In this document: piece after piece, positions 22,001 through 31,647 of the stretch | How positions within the stretch are numbered: the first letter of the stretch is position 1 | Layout of the letters: each line of letters opens with the position of its first letter | Assembly: GCA_049487715.1 (NCBI GenBank) | Contig: CP150574.1 | Span: forward strand, 1-64,000 | Source: Pycnococcus provasolii | Lineage: Eukaryota > Chlorophyta > Pseudoscourfieldiophyceae > Pseudoscourfieldiales | DNA length: 64,000 bases | Direction: 5' to 3' | Made by a program: the position numbers and the translations under genes | Notes under the pieces: generated by a model | Seen by the model: only the letters and a program-made list of their open reading frames with translations | Database searches by the model: none | Told to the model about the DNA's origin: nothing

Positions 22001-23844
22001 AGAAGCGGTACCAAGAGCTGCGCAATGAACGCAAGGAGGTGCAGGAGGAGAAGAAGCGCCGCTTTGAGCACAGTAGCGCTCAGAAGAAGAAGTTTGCGGA
22101 GCAGGCGAGGAATCTCCAGATTCGGCAGACGGCAACGACGCTTTTCACCGAGCCGCCGGTACCGGTTCCTGGCGAGAAGCTTCAGGTGTACTACAGGCCG
22201 GATAATACCCCTCTTCACGGAACCACGGCGGTATTCATGCGCGGCGCGGCAAATCGCTGGAAGGGTGGTTCGCTGGGAACAGTCGAGATGACGCCTGGAA
22301 CCAAGGAGACGAGCGGGTACTACACTTGCACCGTGGACATTCCCAACAACGCCTACGGCATCGATTTCGTCTTCCAGGATGGGCCGGGCCTAGAACCCGA
22401 ACGCATTGACAACCGCGACTCGCTCGACTACCACATCGACGTTCCGAATGCGAACTACAAGGAGCCCCCAATGCACATCGTTCACGTGGCTGTGGAGATG
22501 GCGCCAATCTGCAAAGTTGGCGGCCTCGGCGATGTCGTGACCAGCCTGGGACGTGCGGTGCAGGATCTCGGGCACCGCGTGGAGGTGGTTGTGCCCAAGT
22601 ACGACGTCATGAAGTACGGCCTCATTGAAGATATGGTTGAGCTGGAGGGCTTTATGTGGGGCGGCACGTATAACTCAGTTTCCTACGGCAAGGTTGAGAA
22701 TCTCGACGTGTACTTCATCGGGCCGCAGAACGGCTTCTTCGACTGCGGAATGATTTACGGTGCCGACTGGGAGCCGATGCCCATGACTGACCGCGAGCGC
22801 TTCGGCTTCTTCTCCAAGGCTGCGCTCGAGTGGATGCTGCAGTCTAAGCGCAATCCGGACATTATCCACTGCCACGACTGGTCGACGGGACCCACGGCGA
22901 AGAGCTTCTGGGAGGATTATCAGCCGTACGGGCTCAACAACCCGCGCATGGTATTCACGATCCACAACCTCAACTTCGGCGAGGAGGAAATTGAGGAGGC
23001 GATGACGTACACGCAGAAGGCTACGACGGTGAGCCCGACGTACGCGAGCGAGGTGTGGAATCATCCGAGCGTCTATCCAGCGCATGGGAAATTCTACGGA
23101 ATTCGCAACGGCATTGACCCGGACATTTGGGATCCGCTGCACGACGAGTTCCTGAGCTTCCCGTACAGCGCGGAGAATGTCGTCGAGGGCAAGCGAAGGG
23201 CGAAGGAGCAGCTGTGCGCCCATCTCAACATGCCCATGACGGATCAGCCGGTTATCGGTATCGTGAGCCGCCTCACACAGCAGAAGGGAACGGAGCTGAT
23301 GGAGCATGCCATCCGTGTTGCGCTCGGGCGAGGATGTCACGTGTGTCTTCTCGGGTCTACCTTCGACCCTGACATGCAGGAGAACTGGGATCAGTTCAGC
23401 AACGAGATGAAGCAGTTCAACCACAACGCGGTACGCATGGTTTTCAGCTACGACGAGCCGCTGAGCCACCTCATCTACGCGGGTGCCGACATGCTGCTGG
23501 TGCCGTCCATGTTCGAGCCTTGCGGCTTGTCGCAGCTCATCGCCATGAGATACGGCACGGTTCCGGTGGTGAGGCGAACGGGAGGATTGGCGGACACCGT
23601 CTTTGACGTTGACCACGACAAGTTGCGCGCAGAGCATGAACTGATGCAAGTCAACGGATTCAGCTTCGACGGTGCGGACGTGGAGGGCATCGAATACGCG
23701 CTGCATCGTGCGATTGACGCTTATCACAATGATCCGAAGTGGTGGTACGAAACGCTTTCGAAAGGTTGCATGGATCAGGACTGGACGTGGGCTCGACCAG
23801 CCATGGACTACATCGAGATGTACCACTCAGCCCGCAAGAATTGA
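19099..23844 (+). CDS. SS3: Starch synthase, class III type, plastidic
   Basis: Transfers glucose from ADP-glucose to growing alpha-1,4 chains. 1,581 residues. Residues 1-550: transit-like start, proline- and alanine-rich linkers and Lys/Glu-rich coiled coil. Three CBM53-type starch-binding modules follow at about 552-660, 735-960 and 1020-1115; the middle one is split by about 120 residues of poly-Glu and Lys-Pro repeats. The C-terminal GT5/GT1 catalytic part begins HIVHVAVEMAP, with the ADP-glucose loop KVGGLGDV near 1140, HCHDWSTGP, and the C-terminal EPCGLSQ and RTGGL motifs near 1475-1495. Three CBM53 modules ahead of a GT5 domain define SSIII. The second ATG-like codon lies directly after the first, so the start is secure to within a few codons. 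Convergent with NEDD1. Confidence 0.93.
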   Translation: MMHAKQVSASRVRGGPAAARPRTPTQRRNVRVSAGPPPPPTPGGGGPEVSVAVKASAAERLLAAERRLVELFEPNRAAPKASVVAKLRSEINMLREQAKVESAEAARKGAAGGGGAASPPDAEKKAGLYAGYMEELARLKAENDVLKDAAEQAYGVTSSGTEEKPQASPEPVAAAAAAASAPPKQPPTPSAPPPAPKAAVAAPPAPGPPAPGPPPPGPPPPGPPPPSPSPTSAPAPAPAAAAAAATAPVEEEISAEELARLEEENRILRDRAQAIQVRSPQSEMPGASSKPQPPAPSAPKPAAAAAAPPAAPPAAPPTPAPPPPAPVAEKKSWEALAKEVEENQEKKQAAANASVADALQTNMDNKKKATSSPPPPPPSSMKAPMNAEKAAMDKNKVEEEAKLAAAAAEDEEMRKLIEENRKLLELTKAGEARAAEKKKQEEEEAAKKAEEEAAMAALMSEQEKLAAKKKAMEDAVAKKKADEEAAAAAKAKKEADARAAAEAKEKQKLEMIAKAKATAKENRMRNHAEAVEKAKASLAAYVESPKLIMGHDNDLFFFVPEQPVAGTEVKILFNRAISSALATRPHIKLHMGYNQWRMDPHVVELTPTSLPKSDSADWWNATFEMPEQAFHMAYAFTDGDDVWQKRDDGMDFETNIASATDELEFNNMLLEKAMEEERLAKEMAAMEEAEKKAASRRTEEEEDRVQARRDVDGTGTECLARCEGSTTGGQAGVWHSNPANPMPGQDEVTIYYNVRSSGVLRDRETATLHCGTDVWANGQELVKVMQEMPKYIVGTDELAPEEEEEEEEEEEEIVEEEEEEEEVPAAKADGGVVRDPAGKIVLIPGFTKDQLDLFTDDQLEMLAEKAEASVAEAPKATKKKKSKPKPKPKKKKPKPKPKPMEYQLPNGLSYPVNDGNRWFSATWKMVPEGAAVMNFVISDGNNCYENNGGRDFHVAVERDDKTIEELVEKRYQELRNERKEVQEEKKRRFEHSSAQKKKFAEQARNLQIRQTATTLFTEPPVPVPGEKLQVYYRPDNTPLHGTTAVFMRGAANRWKGGSLGTVEMTPGTKETSGYYTCTVDIPNNAYGIDFVFQDGPGLEPERIDNRDSLDYHIDVPNANYKEPPMHIVHVAVEMAPICKVGGLGDVVTSLGRAVQDLGHRVEVVVPKYDVMKYGLIEDMVELEGFMWGGTYNSVSYGKVENLDVYFIGPQNGFFDCGMIYGADWEPMPMTDRERFGFFSKAALEWMLQSKRNPDIIHCHDWSTGPTAKSFWEDYQPYGLNNPRMVFTIHNLNFGEEEIEEAMTYTQKATTVSPTYASEVWNHPSVYPAHGKFYGIRNGIDPDIWDPLHDEFLSFPYSAENVVEGKRRAKEQLCAHLNMPMTDQPVIGIVSRLTQQKGTELMEHAIRVALGRGCHVCLLGSTFDPDMQENWDQFSNEMKQFNHNAVRMVFSYDEPLSHLIYAGADMLLVPSMFEPCGLSQLIAMRYGTVPVVRRTGGLADTVFDVDHDKLRAEHELMQVNGFSFDGADVEGIEYALHRAIDAYHNDPKWWYETLSKGCMDQDWTWARPAMDYIEMYHSARKN

Positions 23845-24061
23845 AGAAAAAATAGAGCGGTGTTTTTGTTTCTTTTGGAAAATAAACCTGAAAGTAATAA
23901 AAAGTTTGATTGTTTTTGGCATAGAAAAATATATGTTTGGGAAGGTAATCCATGTTGATGCATGGTCGGGACGATGCAAAAGTAAAAGTAGTTTCTTACA
24001 TTCCATTTACTGAATGAGCGAACTTTAGTTTTTTCCTTTTGGTTTTTTTGGAGGGGGAGAA

Positions 24062-25651
24062 TTACTGAGAAGTATGCAACGACGACGAGAGAGCGCGCAC
24101 CTCCTGCCTCAACGTCTCCACCACATCCATGATCTCCATTTGGTGCCTGATCTGTGCGAGCTGCACCTCTCGGACTGCATCACGCACCGCGTCGCCCACG
24201 GCGTCATTCACAGCCTCACGTACGGCGTCGCTCACCACGTCTCTCATTGCGTCCATGTCGATCGTTGGTGGCGGCGGAGGTGGAGGTGCCGGTGTCGCGC
24301 GTGGCGGCGGTACGTTGGCAGGTGTCGACATCGTCTTCGCCGTCGCCGCCGGCGCCGAACGCGGAGGCGGAGGCGCAGGTGTGGTTTCCGCTAAGATCTC
24401 CGCCATCTCCTCCTCGAGCGACTTTTTCGCCTTGACAATACTGCTGAATGCCGAAGATGCCGGCGTTGTTGATGTTGTTGCTGCCTCCGCCTCTGCTCTT
24501 GATGCTGGTGCTGCCACTGCTGTTGATGCCGACGGTGGTGCCGCTGGCGTCGTCGTCGTTGTCGTCGTCCTCAAAGGCGTCGTCCTCGTCGCCTCCGAGG
24601 ATGACGGTGCGGGAGAAGAGAGCACCTCAGCACCGCTAGCACCACGCGCTTGCCACGCGATAGAGACGACCGGCTCGGCGTCACTGCCAGCCGCGAGCGT
24701 GCAGAGACTCACGTTTGGACGACGCACGTCGTAGATAATCGCGCTTCCCCCTCGCAGTCCCGCGGCAACAAGGTTTCCGTCGCTGCTCAGGGCGCAGCAA
24801 AGCACCGCGTCGGGCAGGGACAGCTTCGTCGTCGCCGTCTTGACGGACGGGTCGAAGAACGTGACGCACTTATCCGCGCCAGCCGTGCAGAGAACCCCGG
24901 CGTCGCTGGGGTGAAACGCCACCGCGGTGGCGCCACCGTCGTGCCACCTCCGAGCCTCGCAGACGGACGTTCGCGAGGTTGCGTCCCAGATGCGTACCGT
25001 GCCGTCATCGTCCACGGATGCCAACCGCCCGTGCTCGAGGGGGGAGAAAGCGAGCGCATTCACCGCGGGCAAACTTGACGCCGAGACGCCCGTCGGTGTC
25101 AGCTCACCCACCCGAACGCCGCTCACCTGGCTGTGTAGAAGTATGGATCCAGACGAACCCGCGGAGGCAACGTGCGTGTCCCCGTGGCTGTACGCAACGG
25201 CGTACACGGGTGCCGTGTGCCCGACGAGAACCTTCGCGCAGACGCGCTTCTTGAGGTCCCAGACGAGCACATCCGTCGACGCGCCGGCGGTGGCGACGTA
25301 GCGGCTTCCCTTGGAGAAGCAGAGCGCGTAGATGGCGTCCAGGCTACCACCTTGGGCAGCCGCCAGCGCCCCTCCCGACGGCGGTGATGACGACGACAAC
25401 GAGGTTGACGACGTTTCCTCGGGAACGGATCCGATGATGGCCCCCGACGTGTGGTGCAGGATAACGTGCCCGTCAAGTCCCCCTGACGCGACGACCGCAC
25501 CGGTGTGGTTCCAGGCGACGGAAGCGAGGCGTCTGGCGACGGGCGAGACCGTGGGCGAGAGTATGAGCGGGCTTGAGGAGACGCTCTGCCATATCTTCAC
25601 GGACGCGCCGGACGCCGTCGCCAGCAGCGGGACGGACGAGGACGACGCCAT
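24062..25651 (-). CDS. NEDD1: NEDD1 / GCP-WD, gamma-tubulin ring complex targeting WD40 protein
   Basis: 529 residues. Seven WD40-type blades fill residues 1-330 and follow plant NEDD1 step by step: VAWNHTGAVVASGG, FSKGSRYVATAG, VWDLKKRVC, LVGHTAPVYAVAY, TAGADKCVTFFD, AAGLRGGSAIIYDVR. A Pro/Ala/Thr-rich linker leads to a C-terminal helical segment (about 460-529; REVQLAQIRHQMEIMDVVE), the part that binds gamma-tubulin complexes in known NEDD1. The protein recruits microtubule nucleation to spindles and organising centres. ATG at 25651; 190 bp separate it from the stop of the branching enzyme gene on the same strand. Confidence 0.9.
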   Translation of the reverse strand: MASSSSVPLLATASGASVKIWQSVSSSPLILSPTVSPVARRLASVAWNHTGAVVASGGLDGHVILHHTSGAIIGSVPEETSSTSLSSSSPPSGGALAAAQGGSLDAIYALCFSKGSRYVATAGASTDVLVWDLKKRVCAKVLVGHTAPVYAVAYSHGDTHVASAGSSGSILLHSQVSGVRVGELTPTGVSASSLPAVNALAFSPLEHGRLASVDDDGTVRIWDATSRTSVCEARRWHDGGATAVAFHPSDAGVLCTAGADKCVTFFDPSVKTATTKLSLPDAVLCCALSSDGNLVAAGLRGGSAIIYDVRRPNVSLCTLAAGSDAEPVVSIAWQARGASGAEVLSSPAPSSSEATRTTPLRTTTTTTTPAAPPSASTAVAAPASRAEAEAATTSTTPASSAFSSIVKAKKSLEEEMAEILAETTPAPPPPRSAPAATAKTMSTPANVPPPRATPAPPPPPPPTIDMDAMRDVVSDAVREAVNDAVGDAVRDAVREVQLAQIRHQMEIMDVVETLRQEVRALSSSLHTSQ

Positions 25652-25841
25652 GACGAAAAGTGGCGAGAGGGATACGAGAGGGAGGGGTCCCGGGGTGTTT
25701 GGGAATGGGCGCGAAATTGGGAATCAACTGGGGGTTTGTTTGGTTTTTTCCTCCACTACCACGGTCAAAACCAGGCTGGCAAAACCCCGCATTGCATGCA
25801 CCTTTAGATTCCACGTGTCCCGTATCCTTTATATCTTTTTC

Positions 25842-28171
25842 TTACATGACCGTCCCAATGGCGCCGTCTGTGGAGTCGGCCAACTCAACCACGGTGTGAA
25901 CCTTCTGCTCCTCAATCGCTGGGGCAAACTCGCAGTCGGGCCAGTCGTCCACGTTGAAGTAAACCACCGCGCTTCGGCAGGGAGAGTTGACGACCATCGT
26001 GCAAGGCCGATCGCCAACTTCCATCGGATAAGGCTCGGGGATCGTGAAGCGCTCGAACCACGCGACGCGACCTTCGCCGCCAAACTTCCAGTCGTCCGCA
26101 TCAAGTGCCGGCCAGTACTTGCCAGGCCGACCGACGCCAACCGTCAGCTCGTCGATGCTCTCGCTGGGATGGAAGTTGAACACCGCGACGAGCGGGCCGC
26201 GCTCCACCACAATCAACTTACGCTCGTCGTCCACCATCGACACGACGAAGTGGTTGCCAGCCTCGAGCACGTGAAAGATCTTCTCGAGCTTGAGCATCGC
26301 ACGGTCGAACGCCTGCAGGTGGCAGTAGCGCAGGTGATCCATGTCCGCGAGGCTCCACTGCCGGCGGCACATGTCGTGGCTCCACTCGTTGCCCTCGCGA
26401 GGGAAGTCCACCCACTCCGGGTGCCCAAACTCGTTGCCCATGAACGTCAGGTATCCCTCTCCCCCGAAGAAGAACGTCATGAGACGCATCATCATGTGAA
26501 GACTCATGCCACGGCGCACCACCGCCGTTGGCTCGCCCAACGCGGACATGCCGGTGTAGATCTCAGGACCAAGAAGCCACATGAGCACCGTCTTGTCGCC
26601 AACGATGCTCTGATCGTGGCTCTCGACGTACGCGATCGTCTTCTCCATGGCGAAGCGGCGGTTGCACAGCGTGGCGACGAGATTCTGCATGCTCCAGTGC
26701 TCGTCGGGAACGTTCTCGAGCAGGTTAATGAACACGTCGGGGAGCCCCATCGCCAGCCGGTAGTCGAATCCAACGCCGCCATCCCTGACGGGACGGCACA
26801 GCGTGGGCATGCCGCTCACATCCTCCGCTATGCTGAGACTCGTGCTCGTGGCTGGGATCGACGACCTGATGAGCTCGTTCGCGAGCATCAGGTACACGCA
26901 CGCGTCGACGTCCGTGTCGGTGCCGAAGTACTCGTTGAAGTCGCCGCTGAAGCTGCGGTGAATGCCGTGGTGGTGGTACAGCATGCTCGTCACGCCGTCG
27001 AAGCGGAAGCCGTCAAAGTTAAACTCCTCGAGCCAGTAGCGCAGGTTCGAGAGAAGGTAGCGGCGCACCTCGTACGTGCCGTAGTTGTACAGCTTGCTGT
27101 CCCACAGCTTGTGGTACCCACGCTCGCCCATGTGGTAGTACGTCGACGCCGCGTCGCCCTGCCCCATCTCCATGCCCGCGATGCCGTCCACCTCATTGCT
27201 GCTAACGTGGCTGTGAACGACGTCCATGATCACGACCAGGCCGTGCGCGTGGCACGCGTCGACGAGGTACTTGAGGTCCTCCGGATTTCCCTGCCGGCTG
27301 CAAACGCCGAACGGGAGCGTGACGTGGTACCCGAACGACGCGTAGTACGCGTGCTCCATCACCGCCATCAGCTGCACGGTATTGTACCCACCCGCGGCGA
27401 TGCGAGGCACCACCGTGTCCGCAAACTCGCGGTACGTTCCGACGCGCGACTCCTCGGTGGCCATGCCAACGTGCGCCTCGTAAATTACAGGCGCGAAGGT
27501 GGCGGGAGCGGCTGGCCGTTGGTGCGCCCAGACGTGCCGTTCGTTCGCCGGAGGGTTCCAGAAGATGCCGTCGTACGTCGCGTCCATGCGTGCCTCGGCG
27601 ACGGCGTACCTCGTCCACGCGGACAGGCGGTCGACCCATCCTCCGTGCGGCGCCTTGATGCGCACCTTGTACCTCGACCCGTGCTCGATGGTTCCCGGTG
27701 GCAAGTCGCACTCCCACACGCCGAAGTCTCCTTTCGTGAGCGGCGTGGCGTTACCGTCCCAGCCGTTGAAGTCGCCAATGAGCTGCGCCTCCTGTGCCCA
27801 CGGCATCCACTCTCGGAACGTCGCGCCGCCGTCAGGTTTGGGGATAAGTCCGTTGACTTGGTACGCCGACGCAAACTGCGCGAGTCCGCCTTCGTTCTGC
27901 TCGATTTCTCTTCTGAAGTTGACGTAGTTGTCCCACCGGTACTGGAGGTGTTCGGCGTGTCCCGAGAGCTCTTGGTCGAGGTCCAGCACGTTCGGCGTCG
28001 CAGGAGGCCCAGTTGCCTTCATGGCGCCGCCGCCCATGGGAAGCGGCTGCTGCGCCTCCGACGGGGAGGACGCCGCGGCAGCAGCCGCTGCAGTAAGCCC
28101 CTGGATTCTGTCGCCGCCGCCGCTACTACGGAGTATCCTCGTCCCGCTGAGAGCAGGCGTGCGTATGCGTT

Positions 28172-28202
<31 letters not shown>

Positions 28203-28259
28203 CAGTGCCGCAGACTGCTTATGGTTCAGCTTATAGGGAGTGTGAGGTAGGGACGCCAT
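25842..28259 (-). CDS. SBE: Starch branching enzyme (1,4-alpha-glucan branching enzyme)
   Basis: Cuts an alpha-1,4 chain and rejoins it through alpha-1,6, making amylopectin branches. 805 residues. The N-terminus is Arg/Pro-rich and transit-like; part of it (RPRPRPRPR) comes from a GAGGAC-type microsatellite at about 28170-28200. A CBM48 module precedes the GH13 barrel, which keeps all catalytic residues: nucleophile Asp in GFRFDGV (about 421), Glu in SIAEDVSG (about 479) and Asp in ESHDQ (about 549). A C-terminal all-beta domain ends the protein. The ATG at 28259 is the first methionine codon in the frame; upstream sequence has only non-ATG codons. It diverges from the isoamylase-like gene, so the two could be co-regulated. 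Confidence 0.94.
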
Positions 28260-28768
28260 GGACCATAAGAAACCACCAAGACCACGGCACACGACGAGGG
28301 GGGAAACCAAACGGACGGAGGGTTTGGAAATGAACGAATGAAGAAAGAAGAAGGAAATCGACACGGTGGCAGAAACAAACACAACACGCACAGGATAAGG
28401 TAGGAAAAAGGGCCAGGAGAACTCCCTTTAGGGCTTCTTTACTTCACGGTACAAAGGGGATACAGACTTGAATGGGGATGATGGAGGAGGAGGAGGAAGT
28501 GATACCCCTCTTGTAACCCCTAACCTAAAGGTTGGATTTCACCAAACCCCGAACTCCAAGGTTCGAGGTCGAGGTTAGATTTGTTCCCCTTTTTCTATTC
28601 GTTGCCAGAAGATCTTCTTCCGTTCCCCAAGGTTCGCGCCCCTTCCATCAACCGTCCGTCCCCGAAGCAAGGTTCCCTAATAAGAGTATCAGGGTGAACT
28701 CGCCCTTCCTTCCTTCGGTATGTAGCACGCGCTCCTACCTTTTAAGTCTCACTCTTGGCCATCAACAT
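28260..28768. promoter_or_regulatory. Divergent intergenic region, branching enzyme / isoamylase-like gene
   Basis: 509 bp between two starch genes. Contains the shared motif AACCCCGAACTC at 28545-28556 and a nearby telomere-like CCCCTAACCTAAAGG at about 28517. A single promoter region driving both genes is an inference from layout. Confidence 0.55.
28545..28556 (+). promoter_or_regulatory. Shared promoter motif, copy 2
   Basis: AACCCCGAACTC, identical over 12 bases to the copies at 46369-46380 and 46382-46393. Confidence 0.5.
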
Positions 28769-31618
28769 ATGGCCATGTTGTATTCTTCTTCTCTCCCAGG
28801 CCCAGGGAAGGCATTCATGTCTGCCCCTCTTAGTAGGACTAGAACTATGCAGTTACTGCACAACTCTGCTCGTTACAGACGCGGCGGTACGACTCGTGCC
28901 ATCTCCTCCTCGCAATCGCAATCGCAATACGAGCAATACGAGCAATACGAGCAATACGAGCAGCAAACACGACGACAACAACAACCTGCTCCTCCTCCTA
29001 CTCCCCAAGTCAAAGATGCCTTCCGATACAGGCTCGTCGACCCGCGAAAACATACAGTCGGGAACGTGCGCGTTGACGTGCTGCAAACGGCGGACCAGCA
29101 CACCAACACGCCGGAATTTCACGTCCACATTGGCGTTGACATATTCGAAGTGTCGAGGAAAAAAAAAAAAGATACCGACGCGATTCAAAGTAAACAAGGG
29201 AAACCCAAAAGGCCGCAGTTCACAGTCGGTGTCGCAAACCGACAAACGCCGCCGCCAAACCTAGAGCTGCACTGGGGCGTCGTCACCGCGGACGGGGAAA
29301 CGTGGCAGGAGCCTGAGCAGAACGTATGGCCACCAAACACGAGGAGGGCGGACGTGCACAACGCCATGCGAACGTCGCTCAACTTCGACGATACGACGAA
29401 AACGTACCGAACAAAATTCCAACTGCCAGTCACATTCGCACCCGCAAGCCTGCAGTTTGCCGTTCTCGTCGTCGACAAAAACACGGGACTCGAAATGTTC
29501 CTAGACAGCCCTGGCGGCGACGCGTGCGGCGCTCTCGTCGGATTCTCGGCGGGTTCCGCCGACGCGCCGCTCGGAGCGAGCGTCGACCGACAAGGTCGAC
29601 TGCACCTCGCCGTGCAAGTGGCTGACGGACACCACGTGTCGCTGTGCTTGCTACGCACCGGTGACGAGGAGCGATTCATCGAGTTTGCACTCGACCGACG
29701 CGTGAACCGAACGGGACGCATGTGGCACGTCGCGCTGCCAATGCCTAGAGATGTTCAGGGACTCGTGTACGCGTGGCGCGTCCTGAAGGGCGTTCCTGGC
29801 GGACCTGGAGGGAGCGTCGAGGCGCTGCCCGAGGCACTTCTCATGGACCCGCGTGCGACGGAGCTTGCGCGCACGCCGACGTACGCCGTCGGCAATGCCG
29901 TGCTCACAGGAGGTATGCCGGCACCGCCGTACCTTGCAAGCCTGAGGAGCGTCGATTCCACAAACAGCGGCGCGGGGGAGTCGAATTCCGTGCACGGCGC
30001 GTCCATTGGCCGAGCCGTGTCTCCGCCAGATCCCGAAATGGCGTGGATCGTCGACGTGCCAGGTATGTACGGACATCTCGAGGCTGCCGCGGCAGACATG
30101 CCCAAAGCTGCGCAGAGCATCGGAGCCGACGCCGTCATTCTGCGAGGAACGCTGAGCAAGGCGGAGGAAGGTGGCGTTCTCGCGATCGGCGCTGTTGACC
30201 CGTCCTGCGGGAGTACGGCGGAACTTACGGCGCTCGTCTCGACGCTGGCGGACGAGGGTATTCAGCCCATGCTCGATGTGCGTGTCTCGCCCACCGCCGA
30301 GGGAGGTCGCGGGTCAGACAACATGCCGCTTAGCCTTCGTGGTTTGGACGTCGACGCGTACTACGGCGCCGACGGGCTGATCGACGTGCATGCTCACGCG
30401 ACGCGAGATCTCGTGGTGTGGGCATGCCGACGGTGGGCAGATGCGCTTCCCGGACTCGCGGGGCTGATGGTTGGTCCCATGAGTGGAGGCGGCAGTAACG
30501 GCTCGTTTCTCATTGAGGAGCTCGGCGCAGAACCTAGCCTGCGAGGAATGTCCATGATTGGCGCAGGGTCGGATGGCAGCAACTATCCGTCTTGGAATCG
30601 TTGGAAGTACCTTGTTGACTGGAACGTCGCGGATGTGACGGAGGCACTGAATCGGCGCGGATGCGTGGTGTCGCCCTCGTGCTTGTCAGCTGCAGGCGGC
30701 AGCTTGTCTGCATCTGCAAAGCTTCTCGTGGCACTCGCGTCACTGGGCATTCCAGCCCTTGAAGGCGCTTGCTCGCTCGATGACTCAAACATGATCGATC
30801 GCATGAAGTCCCTTCGTCGCCGCGAGTCTGTCAACTTTGCGACTAGCCTGTGGGTGGAGCGACAGGGTCTCACGGGTGCAAGGACATTCGAGCTTGGCAA
30901 CAGCCTTGTACTCGTCATCAATACATCCGCAGCTGACGCGAATGCTGCCATGCAACCCGTGCCGGCGGGGTGTGATTGGGAGCAAGTGATTGCATCGACA
31001 AGGTCAACCACGGTACCACCGACGGGGATGGTTGCCGTGGCATCTCATGGTGCGGCAGTCTTCGAGCTTGTCGGATTGCCATCCGCCGGACTTCCCCCGA
31101 GCCCGATGCCATTGTCATCAAGCCCGGCGCCATCGTTGCAAACCTCAGTGCCGCAGCCGCCGCCGACGACGACAATGCCGGCGCCGCCGCCGCCGCCGAT
31201 GACGCCACCGCCATCGCCAGTGCCGATGCCTTCTGCCCCCACGCGCTCCGCTGCGCCGCCGCCGCCGCCAGTACCGATGCCTTCTGTCCCCACGCGCTCC
31301 GCTGCGCCACCGCCACCGCCACCGCCAGTGCCGATGCCTCCTACTCCGACCCCTTCCGCTGCGCCGCCGCCGCCACCACCACCGCCGCCACCACCACCGC
31401 CGCCACCGCCACCACCGCCACCTCCCACCCCAGCTCCTGCATCTCCTGCAGTACTACCGCCAACGCCGGGATTACCGCCGCCACCGCCGCCTGCTGGCGT
31501 TCCTTCGGAGGCTGAACGTCTCGAATTTGAGAGGCTCAAGGCTGAGCTTGAGAAGGAGAATGCAAAGTTGCGCGAAATGCTGAAGAAACGCATGGATGGC
31601 GGTGGTGGTGGCAATTGA
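28769..31618 (+). CDS. Isoamylase-like pseudoenzyme with CBM45-type module (ISA2-like)
   Basis: 949 residues. Transit-like start, then a (Tyr-Glu-Gln)n stretch, a CBM45-type starch-binding module (LELHWGV near 165), a CBM48-like module (SLCLLRTGDEERFIEFALD, VNRTG near 290-310) and a GH13 isoamylase barrel. The barrel aligns with plant isoamylases but its catalytic sites are gone: DVVFNHTAEG reads DVRVSPTAEGG (about 502), the nucleophile motif GFRFDLAS reads GLMVGPMS (about 566) and the acid/base motif IAEAWD reads IGAGSD (about 596). The C-terminus is a long polyproline region and a short coiled coil. Plant ISA2 is likewise non-catalytic and supports ISA1, so a scaffolding role is inferred. 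The 28769 ATG is the first in frame. Diverges from branching enzyme. Confidence 0.75.
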   Translation: MAMLYSSSLPGPGKAFMSAPLSRTRTMQLLHNSARYRRGGTTRAISSSQSQSQYEQYEQYEQYEQQTRRQQQPAPPPTPQVKDAFRYRLVDPRKHTVGNVRVDVLQTADQHTNTPEFHVHIGVDIFEVSRKKKKDTDAIQSKQGKPKRPQFTVGVANRQTPPPNLELHWGVVTADGETWQEPEQNVWPPNTRRADVHNAMRTSLNFDDTTKTYRTKFQLPVTFAPASLQFAVLVVDKNTGLEMFLDSPGGDACGALVGFSAGSADAPLGASVDRQGRLHLAVQVADGHHVSLCLLRTGDEERFIEFALDRRVNRTGRMWHVALPMPRDVQGLVYAWRVLKGVPGGPGGSVEALPEALLMDPRATELARTPTYAVGNAVLTGGMPAPPYLASLRSVDSTNSGAGESNSVHGASIGRAVSPPDPEMAWIVDVPGMYGHLEAAAADMPKAAQSIGADAVILRGTLSKAEEGGVLAIGAVDPSCGSTAELTALVSTLADEGIQPMLDVRVSPTAEGGRGSDNMPLSLRGLDVDAYYGADGLIDVHAHATRDLVVWACRRWADALPGLAGLMVGPMSGGGSNGSFLIEELGAEPSLRGMSMIGAGSDGSNYPSWNRWKYLVDWNVADVTEALNRRGCVVSPSCLSAAGGSLSASAKLLVALASLGIPALEGACSLDDSNMIDRMKSLRRRESVNFATSLWVERQGLTGARTFELGNSLVLVINTSAADANAAMQPVPAGCDWEQVIASTRSTTVPPTGMVAVASHGAAVFELVGLPSAGLPPSPMPLSSSPAPSLQTSVPQPPPTTTMPAPPPPPMTPPPSPVPMPSAPTRSAAPPPPPVPMPSVPTRSAAPPPPPPPVPMPPTPTPSAAPPPPPPPPPPPPPPPPPPPPPTPAPASPAVLPPTPGLPPPPPPAGVPSEAERLEFERLKAELEKENAKLREMLKKRMDGGGGGN

Positions 31619-31647
31619 ATTTCACTGCACAAAAGATGTTGAATTTG

